Shown here in pieces: positions 4,404 through 9,701 of a stretch of DNA of 9,701 nt. The stretch's first letter is position 1, and each line of letters begins with the position of its first letter. The stretch is from positions 1-9,701 of the forward strand of contig JAJZTU010000114.1 of the NCBI GenBank assembly GCA_021848765.1. The letters run 5' to 3'. The DNA is from Bacillota bacterium (lineage in GTDB: Bacteria > Bacillota > GCA-003054495 > Carboxydocellales > JAJZTU01). The notes beneath the pieces were generated by a model. It searched no databases and had not been told where the DNA came from. It saw only the letters and a program-made list of their open reading frames with translations. Both the position numbers and the translations under genes were made by a program.

Positions 4404-5843
4404 ATGCGGTGCCAAGAGATACGCGAACTTTTGTCTCCTTATTATGACAACATGCTGGATGAAACACAGAGAATCCGGGTAGAGCAACACCTGCAAGGCT
4501 GTGAGCAGTGCCGGCAGGAATTGGAGGAGCTAAAATTTGTAATTGAACTGATGCAGGGGTCTGCTGAGGTTTTGGCCCCCGAGGGCTTTAGCCGGAAAGT
4601 AATGGCCCGGGTCGCTTCCCCCTCTGCTGCTGAAGTGGGAGCCAATGGCTCTGCGGGACAAGGATGGTTAAGGCGCTGGGGCAGGGTAGCCGCTGTGGCC
4701 GCCATGCTGGTAGCAGCTGTGGTGATTGGAATCGAAGTGAATGAGAAAGGTTATTTTGCTTCAAACTTAAGCCCACTTAGCGTCCAAAAGGCGGATAAAA
4801 GCCAATCCCAGGTTGGGATGCCGGAGGTAAGTCCTGCAGGGGATGAAGGGGATAACCCTGCCGGCAAGGTTCCTGCGATGTTAAAAGAAGCTAAGAACAA
4901 AATGGCAACAGATGGACCAGGGGGCCACATTGCCAGCAATTCAATGCCGGCGGGTCCGGGCGTTCAGTACGATATGGCGCAGCCGTCTGTAGCCGGTGCT
5001 CCCCAGGCATTGGGAAGTTCCGCTCAGGAGCGCCTTATGCCGGGTGAGGCTAGGGGACCTATGGCCAGCGGCGGAATGGGCAGTAAAACTGAAGGTGGTA
5101 AGGAACTGCAGCGTAAGGACAACGCTGCTGTGGAACGCAAGCTGATCACAAACGGCCGGGTCCAAGTGGAAGTTACTGACTTTGACAGTGCTTATTCGGG
5201 GATTATTAAGACGGTGGAAAAATTCCGGGGCTATGTGGAGAATTCCACCTTCAGTAACAGTCCTCAGGGTACTCCTCCGGAAGAGCAGTATCGTTCGGGC
5301 AGATTGACCGTTCGGGTGCCTGCCGGGCAATTTAACGCTTTCCTCGAAGAGATCAAAAAAGTAGGTACCGTGGTTTTCCGGGAGATGCGCAGCCAGGATG
5401 TGAGTGCTGAGTTCTATGACACCCAGGCCCGGATTCGCAACTGGAAACAGCAGGAAGCCCGGCTTCTGGAAATCCTGAAACAAGCCAAGAATGTGGATGA
5501 AATCCTGAGAGTGGAAGGAGAACTCCAGCGGGTACGCCAGGAAGTGGAGATTATGGAAGGGCGGATCAAAACCATGGGCAACCTTTCGGAAATGGCCGCC
5601 CTGGAGGTCGAACTCACTCAGGTGAAGTCCAAGAAGGTAATTCAGGTCCCGGAAGGTAAGAATGTGTTTCAGAGATCGGCAGAAGCATTTATTGGCACAG
5701 TCAATGACCTCCTGGCCCTGCTGGAGAAATCGGTGGTGTTTCTGGGTGGATTGGCTCCGGTATTGATTGTTTTGGCTGTTGCGGTTGGCCTGTTTCTCAC
5801 CTTCCGGCACCGGAAGCGTGGGAACCCTCCCGGTGGAGAGTAA
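4404..5843 (+). CDS. Membrane anti-sigma factor: zinc-finger (ZAS) domain fused to a DUF4349 domain
   Basis: The 479-residue protein probably holds the preceding ECF factor inactive. The N-terminus is a zinc-finger anti-sigma (zf-HC2) domain: MRCQEIRELLSPYYDNML, then HLQGCEQC giving H29-x3-C33-x2-C36. A membrane segment at about 95-111 follows. Next is a long Pro/Gly/Ser/Met-rich stretch (about 115-240), probably extracytoplasmic and disordered. From about 243 a DUF4349-like domain begins with ERKLITNGRVQVEV and includes RLTVRVPAGQFNAFLEEI and a coiled-coil at about 341-395. A second membrane segment (about 443-467) ends in the basic RHRKRGN, placing both termini in the cytoplasm. This is much longer than the usual 100-250-residue anti-sigma, so the DUF4349 part is a likely sensor. 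The terminator at 5866-5900 ends the operon. Confidence 0.88.
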   Translation: MRCQEIRELLSPYYDNMLDETQRIRVEQHLQGCEQCRQELEELKFVIELMQGSAEVLAPEGFSRKVMARVASPSAAEVGANGSAGQGWLRRWGRVAAVAAMLVAAVVIGIEVNEKGYFASNLSPLSVQKADKSQSQVGMPEVSPAGDEGDNPAGKVPAMLKEAKNKMATDGPGGHIASNSMPAGPGVQYDMAQPSVAGAPQALGSSAQERLMPGEARGPMASGGMGSKTEGGKELQRKDNAAVERKLITNGRVQVEVTDFDSAYSGIIKTVEKFRGYVENSTFSNSPQGTPPEEQYRSGRLTVRVPAGQFNAFLEEIKKVGTVVFREMRSQDVSAEFYDTQARIRNWKQQEARLLEILKQAKNVDEILRVEGELQRVRQEVEIMEGRIKTMGNLSEMAALEVELTQVKSKKVIQVPEGKNVFQRSAEAFIGTVNDLLALLEKSVVFLGGLAPVLIVLAVAVGLFLTFRHRKRGNPPGGE

Positions 5844-5855
5844 GGTGGAGAGTAA
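5832..5855 (+). repeat. Exact 12-bp tandem duplication across the stop codon
   Basis: GGTGGAGAGTAA occurs at 5832-5843 and again at 5844-5855; the first copy contains the TAA stop of the anti-sigma gene. It looks like a small slippage duplication and gives a second TAA in frame. Confidence 0.9.
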
Positions 5856-5865
5856 ATAGTAAAAG

Positions 5866-5900
5866 GGTCTGCAGATGTTGGCTGTAGGCCTGTTTTTTTT
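5866..5900 (+). terminator. Intrinsic terminator of the sigma/anti-sigma operon
   Basis: GGTCTGCAG (5866-5874) pairs with CTGTAGGCC (5882-5890) over 9 bp with two G-U pairs and a 7-nt loop, followed by TG and eight Ts (5893-5900). Confidence 0.88.
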
Positions 5901-5957
5901 ACCACAGTGAAAAGGTTTGACCGCGCTTTGAAAATGGGTAGGCTGGCTCTTTGTCCG

Positions 5958-5972
5958 TATAAATAGTATAAT
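5958..5972 (+). promoter_or_regulatory. Candidate -10 region of the polA promoter
   Basis: TATAAT at 5967-5972, with an overlapping TATAAA at 5958-5963, lies between the terminator and polA. The bases around it (ATAGTATAATAAG) match those at the dinB -10. No good -35 is seen at 16-18 bases, so this is tentative. Confidence 0.4.
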
Positions 5973-6000
5973 AAGATGAGATTTTTATAGCTGTTATCGT

Positions 6001-6006
6001 GAGGTG
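6001..6006 (+). promoter_or_regulatory. Ribosome binding site deciding the polA start
   Basis: GAGGTG is 7 bases before the GTG at 6014. It overlaps the earlier in-frame GTG at 5999, which has no ribosome site of its own. Confidence 0.75.
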
Positions 6007-6013
6007 TATACAG

Positions 6014-8863
6014 GTGCGTGATAAGAAGTGCATTTTGATCGATGGTAATAGTCTCATTCACCGGGCTTTTTGGGCTCTCCCTCTTTTAACTACTACCGGG
6101 GGAGAGTTTACAAATGCTGTTTACGGGTTTACCAACATGCTGTTAAGAATAATGGAGGAAGAAAAGCCTGATTACCTGGCAGTGGCCTTTGACAAGGGAC
6201 GTCCGGCCTTTAGGGTTGAAGCTTTTGCAGAGTATAAGGGCCACCGCAAGGCTACCCCTGATGAGCTGCGGCCCCAGTTTGCCCTGGTGAAAGAGGTACT
6301 GGCCGCTCTGAATATTCCCTGTTTCGAACTGGAGGGCTATGAGGCTGATGACCTGATTGGTACCCTGTCCGCCCAGGCTGAAACGGAGGGGCTTAATACT
6401 TTAATCCTCAGCGGAGACCGGGATAATTTGCAGTTGGTTTCTCCCCGGGTACAGGTGTTATTGACCCGTAAAGGGATTTCTGATTTGGACCGTTGTGATG
6501 AAGAAGGGGTAGAGGCCAAGTACGGGCTGAGACCGGAGCAGATCATTGATTTGAAAGGGCTGATGGGGGATTCTTCCGACAATATACCGGGGATTCCCGG
6601 GGTGGGGGAAAAGACTGCCTTAAAGCTGCTTAAGGAGTTCGGCTCAGTCGAGAGTTTGCTAGCCAACCTGGAGGAGGTATCCGGGGCCAAACTCAAAGAA
6701 AAAATAGCCCAGAACCGGGACCTTGCTTTGCTGAGTAAAAAGTTGGCTACTATTGTGCGGGATGCTCCCATCCATGTGGAGTGGGAGAGGATAAAGGTGG
6801 AGGAGCCTAACTGGGAACAGCTTTTAGAGCTATACAGAAGGTTAGAGTTCCGGAACCTGGCCAAGAAGGTTATGGATGTCCTTGATGCTAAGCGCCGGGA
6901 AGCCAGGGCGGCAACGGGTGACGCTAAGGACAGGGATGCCGGGAATGAACAGGCTGATGTTGAAACCAGGGTAGCTGCGCGGGATACCCCGGAGGCAATG
7001 GAACCGGAGACTGGGGGTCTTGCAGAAGATAGGCCGCTGGCGCCTACCTTTGTTAAGGTTTCGGACCGGAAGGAATGGATGGAGGCCTTAACCGAGCTCA
7101 AGGCTGCCAGGGAAGTAGTGGTTGGTTTCCGGGGAAGTCGGAAAAACTGGCAGGAGGGGGTTCTGGCCGGGCTGGTGTTAAGCCCGAAGGTTGGGAAGGC
7201 CTACTTCCTTGACCTGGGAGAGCTCTCACAAAGCCTGAGCGATGGCCCAGGGAGCCAGGAAAATTCCCTTGTGAACATTGGAGATATTTCCCTAAGCCCG
7301 GGTGGACTATCCCGTGAAATGCTAAACCAGGAACTGGCAGAATGGTGGAGCAATCCTGAGGTGGAGAAAATCTGTCATAACGGTAAAGAACTCCACTGGC
7401 TGCTTTATAATGAGGGACTACGGCTTGCGGGCCTGGCCTTTGACACAATGGTGGCAAGCTATCTGGTTAATCCGGCCAGGGACAGCCAGTCCCTGGAGCA
7501 GGTGGTCTATGAACATACAAAAACAGTGCTTCCCGAGGGTGAGGACTACCTGGAGTTCTGCCGGAGGACGGACATGCTCTGGCGGCTGCGGGATGTGCTG
7601 AAGGAAAAAATCCGCCTTGGGGAGATGGAACGGCTGTTTTACCAGGTGGAGCTTCCCCTGGTAACCATTTTGGCCGATATGGAGATTGCCGGGGTCAGGG
7701 TGGACGGCAGCCAATTGGAGGAAATGTCCCAAAGCCTGGGAGAAGCAATTGAGGAATTGACAGGGATAATCTATAAGCTGTGCGGTGAGGAATTTAACAT
7801 TAATTCCACCAAACAACTGGCGGTTATCCTCTTTGAAAAGCTGGGCCTGCCGGTGATTAAGAAAACCAAAACCGGCTATTCCACTGATGCCGAGGTGCTG
7901 GCCGAGTTGGCCCAGCACCATGAAGTGGTGGAAAAGCTTTTGGAATACAGGCAGTTGGTCAAGCTGAAGTCCACCTATGCCGATGGATTGGCGGGCCTGA
8001 TTAACAAAAATACGGGTAAAATCCATACCACTTTTAATCAAACTGTTACTGCTACCGGGCGCTTGAGCAGTACAGAGCCCAACCTGCAGAATATCCCCAT
8101 CCGGTTGGAATTGGGACGCAAGATCCGCAAGGTGTTTGTGCCTTCTGTTCCGGAAAACTTGCTGTTGACAGCTGACTATTCGCAAATTGAGCTGCGGGTG
8201 TTGGCCCATATTTCCGGGGATGAAAATCTTCGGGAAGCTTTCCTGAAAAAACAGGATATCCATACCAGGACCGCGTCTGAGGTATTTGGGGTGGCTTTGG
8301 AGCAGGTTACTTCGGAGATGAGAGGGCGGGCCAAGGCTGTTAATTTTGGGATTGTTTACGGGCTCAGCGATTACGGCCTGTCCCAGGATATTAAGGTAAG
8401 CCGCAAGGAGGCCAAGCTGTACATTGACAATTATTTTGACCGCTATCCGGGGGTGAGGCGCTATATTGCCAGGATCATTCAGATGGCCAAGGATGAGGGT
8501 TATGTGACTACTTTGATGAACCGGCGGCGGTACCTGCCGGATGTTTTAAGCGCTAACCGCAATGTGCGGGCCTTTGGAGAGCGGACAGCCATGAATACAC
8601 CCATTCAGGGCACTGCTGCGGATATCATCAAAATTGCTATGGTCAAAGTTCAGCGGGCTCTGGAAAAGGCAGGGCTGAAAACCACAATGCTGCTGCAGGT
8701 TCATGACGAACTGATTTTTGAGGTGCCCCCGGAGGAACTGGAGCAGGTGACCCAGCTGGTAAAGGAGAATATGGAGCAGGCCTTGGAGCTTTCAGTGCCG
8801 TTGGTGGTAGATGTTAAGACAGGGCCAAATTGGTATGATGTCAGGAAGTTAGCAGCCAATTAA
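6014..8863 (+). CDS. polA: DNA polymerase I
   Basis: The 949-residue enzyme fills gaps in repair and removes Okazaki primers. The N-terminal 5'-nuclease domain (about 1-290) shows IDGNSLIHRAF, EADD (110-113), SGDRD (133-137) and GDSSDNIPG. A charged, low-complexity linker covers about 293-343. The 3'-5' exonuclease-like domain is degenerate: where the DxE motif is expected the sequence reads F372-R-G-S, and only FDTM remains of the second motif, so proofreading is probably absent, as in Bacillus and Thermus PolA. The polymerase domain has motif A DYSQIELRVL with D721, motif B with R770, K774, F778, Y782, and motif C QVHDELIFEV with D898/E899. The GTG start at 6014 is set by GAGGTG. mutM follows after 52 bases without a terminator, suggesting an operon. 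Confidence 0.97.
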   Translation: MRDKKCILIDGNSLIHRAFWALPLLTTTGGEFTNAVYGFTNMLLRIMEEEKPDYLAVAFDKGRPAFRVEAFAEYKGHRKATPDELRPQFALVKEVLAALNIPCFELEGYEADDLIGTLSAQAETEGLNTLILSGDRDNLQLVSPRVQVLLTRKGISDLDRCDEEGVEAKYGLRPEQIIDLKGLMGDSSDNIPGIPGVGEKTALKLLKEFGSVESLLANLEEVSGAKLKEKIAQNRDLALLSKKLATIVRDAPIHVEWERIKVEEPNWEQLLELYRRLEFRNLAKKVMDVLDAKRREARAATGDAKDRDAGNEQADVETRVAARDTPEAMEPETGGLAEDRPLAPTFVKVSDRKEWMEALTELKAAREVVVGFRGSRKNWQEGVLAGLVLSPKVGKAYFLDLGELSQSLSDGPGSQENSLVNIGDISLSPGGLSREMLNQELAEWWSNPEVEKICHNGKELHWLLYNEGLRLAGLAFDTMVASYLVNPARDSQSLEQVVYEHTKTVLPEGEDYLEFCRRTDMLWRLRDVLKEKIRLGEMERLFYQVELPLVTILADMEIAGVRVDGSQLEEMSQSLGEAIEELTGIIYKLCGEEFNINSTKQLAVILFEKLGLPVIKKTKTGYSTDAEVLAELAQHHEVVEKLLEYRQLVKLKSTYADGLAGLINKNTGKIHTTFNQTVTATGRLSSTEPNLQNIPIRLELGRKIRKVFVPSVPENLLLTADYSQIELRVLAHISGDENLREAFLKKQDIHTRTASEVFGVALEQVTSEMRGRAKAVNFGIVYGLSDYGLSQDIKVSRKEAKLYIDNYFDRYPGVRRYIARIIQMAKDEGYVTTLMNRRRYLPDVLSANRNVRAFGERTAMNTPIQGTAADIIKIAMVKVQRALEKAGLKTTMLLQVHDELIFEVPPEELEQVTQLVKENMEQALELSVPLVVDVKTGPNWYDVRKLAAN

Positions 8864-8903
8864 TTTCGGGTTTCGATTGCTACCTGGTTAATCAGTAATT
8901 ACA

Positions 8904-8909
8904 GAGGTG
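8904..8909 (+). promoter_or_regulatory. Ribosome binding site deciding the mutM start
   Basis: GAGGTG lies 6 bases before the ATG at 8916. The in-frame ATG at 8910 touches the site, and the enzyme needs Pro directly after the initiator Met, so 8916 is the start. Confidence 0.85.
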
Positions 8910-8915
8910 ATGAAT

Positions 8916-9701
8916 ATGCCGGAACTGCCGGAGGTAGAAACAGTACGCCGCACCTTGGAACCCAGATTAGTGGGTAAAACCATAAGCAATGTTGAAACGG
9001 TTACAGGAAAAATTATTAAGCAGCCGGATTTGGCGGAATTTTGTGCAGGTATACAGGGCAGGGAAGTAGCAGCTTTAAAGCGCAGGGGGAAGTACCTCCT
9101 GCTGGAGCTTTCAGGGGATAAGACCCTGGTGGTCCACCTGCGGATGACCGGCCAGTTTACTTACTGCCGGCCTGAGTCGAAGCGGGAGAAGCATACTCAC
9201 GTGGTTTTCACCTTAAGTGACGGCCATGAACTCCGCTATGTGGACATTCGCCAGTTTGGGGAGATGCACCTTTTGCCGGCAGGGGAGTACAGCAGTATCT
9301 ACGGGCTTTCTTCCCTGGGGCCGGAGCCGTTAGGGGAGGAGTTTTCCAGGGAAGGCTTCAGCCACTGCCTGGCCGGAAAAAAGACTAAAATAAAAGCCTT
9401 GCTTTTGGACCAAACCTTCCTGGCCGGTATGGGCAATATTTATGTAGATGAAGCTCTCTTCAGGGCCGGGGTACACCCGGAACGCCCAGCCAACAGGCTG
9501 AAAGTGGAAGAGGCAGGGGCTGTGTATTCCGCTGTCATAGAAGTGTTAGCTGAGGGAATTGAGCACAGGGGGACCTCAATTAAGGACTATGTGGACGGTG
9601 ACGGGCGCAGCGGTTCCTTCCAGGAGAGACTCAAGGCCTATGGCCGGGCAGGAGAGCCTTGTTGCCACTGCGGCCACAGCCTGGAAAAGGGTAAGGTGGC
9701 C
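8916..9701 (+). CDS. mutM: Formamidopyrimidine-DNA glycosylase (Fpg/MutM), 3' end beyond window
   Basis: The 262 visible codons encode a bifunctional glycosylase/AP lyase that removes 8-oxoguanine and formamidopyrimidines. After Met removal the protein starts PELPEVETVRR, with the Pro nucleophile and catalytic Glu3 (Met numbering). K59 in RRGKYLLLEL is the conserved DNA-contacting lysine. HLRMTGQF (74-81), YVDIRQFG, GMGNIYVDEALF and RGTSIKDYVDGDG are all family signatures. The C-terminal zinc finger begins with CCHC near the window end, giving the first Cys-x2-Cys pair; the second pair and the final Arg lie outside. It is the second gene of a probable polA-mutM repair operon, a pairing common in Firmicutes. 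Confidence 0.97.
   Translation, partial: MPELPEVETVRRTLEPRLVGKTISNVETVTGKIIKQPDLAEFCAGIQGREVAALKRRGKYLLLELSGDKTLVVHLRMTGQFTYCRPESKREKHTHVVFTLSDGHELRYVDIRQFGEMHLLPAGEYSSIYGLSSLGPEPLGEEFSREGFSHCLAGKKTKIKALLLDQTFLAGMGNIYVDEALFRAGVHPERPANRLKVEEAGAVYSAVIEVLAEGIEHRGTSIKDYVDGDGRSGSFQERLKAYGRAGEPCCHCGHSLEKGKVA

Noticed and set aside
4941..5810. 289-codon minus-strand frame opposite the anti-sigma gene
   Set aside because: It is antisense to a well-supported coding sequence, with shadow composition, no start signal and no domain.
5929..5959. Second ECF promoter (TGAAAA ... CGTA) before polA
   Set aside because: The spacer is about 21 bases, too long for ECF recognition.
5999..6013. Earlier GTG start for polA
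   Set aside because: GAGGTG at 6001-6006 overlaps this codon's neighbourhood and correctly serves the GTG at 6014.
6337..8263. Long minus-strand frames (254, 119 and 281 codons) opposite polA
   Set aside because: All are antisense shadows of polA, Ser/Pro- or Gln/His-rich, without recognisable motifs.

Overview
The window looks like a chromosomal segment of a Firmicute, plausibly a Desulfotomaculum/Pelotomaculum-type clostridium. That placement is inference from gene content: a polA-mutM pair, a dinB with a QLxxF clamp motif, an ECF sigma factor paired with a DUF4349-type anti-sigma factor, and strong Shine-Dalgarno sequences. No rRNA or other taxonomic marker is present.

The window has two unlike halves. 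Bases 1 to about 2100 are visibly AT-rich and read as the end of a genomic island inserted at the 3' end of a tRNA-Leu(CAA) gene (2188-2275, minus strand). Next to the tRNA, on its strand and reading away from it, is the N-terminal stub of a tyrosine recombinase, cut off at 1900/1901. The island holds what looks like a graveyard of polymorphic-toxin cassettes. A toxin C-terminal tail (1-152) is followed by a small, probably immunity, gene (153-758). A second start-less tail (about 953-1120) is followed by a small HExxH protein (1141-1590). A near-exact copy of the first 200 bases then recurs at 1701-1900 and carries a third start-less tail plus only the first 16 codons of the immunity gene, fused to recombinase DNA. 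Intrinsic terminators follow the first two units.

From about 2276 the sequence becomes a GC-richer housekeeping region. The tRNA has an excellent sigma-A promoter on the minus strand. On the plus strand dinB (translesion polymerase IV) follows, with a possible LexA/DinR operator. It ends in a likely terminator whose T-run abuts a textbook ECF promoter (GGAAC-N16-CGTC). That promoter probably lets the ECF sigma factor drive its own two-gene operon with a zinc-finger anti-sigma factor fused to a DUF4349 domain. A strong terminator closes this operon. DNA polymerase I (polA, GTG start, proofreading site degenerate) and mutM (8-oxoguanine glycosylase, cut by the window end) then form a DNA-repair operon.

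The most unusual part is the toxin-tail array: a 200-bp direct repeat, orphan toxin ends without start codons, a metallopeptidase-like protein in the position expected of an immunity gene, and a decapitated integration module beside the tRNA. The functional reading of this array is inference; the repeats, reading frames, stops and motifs are directly visible.
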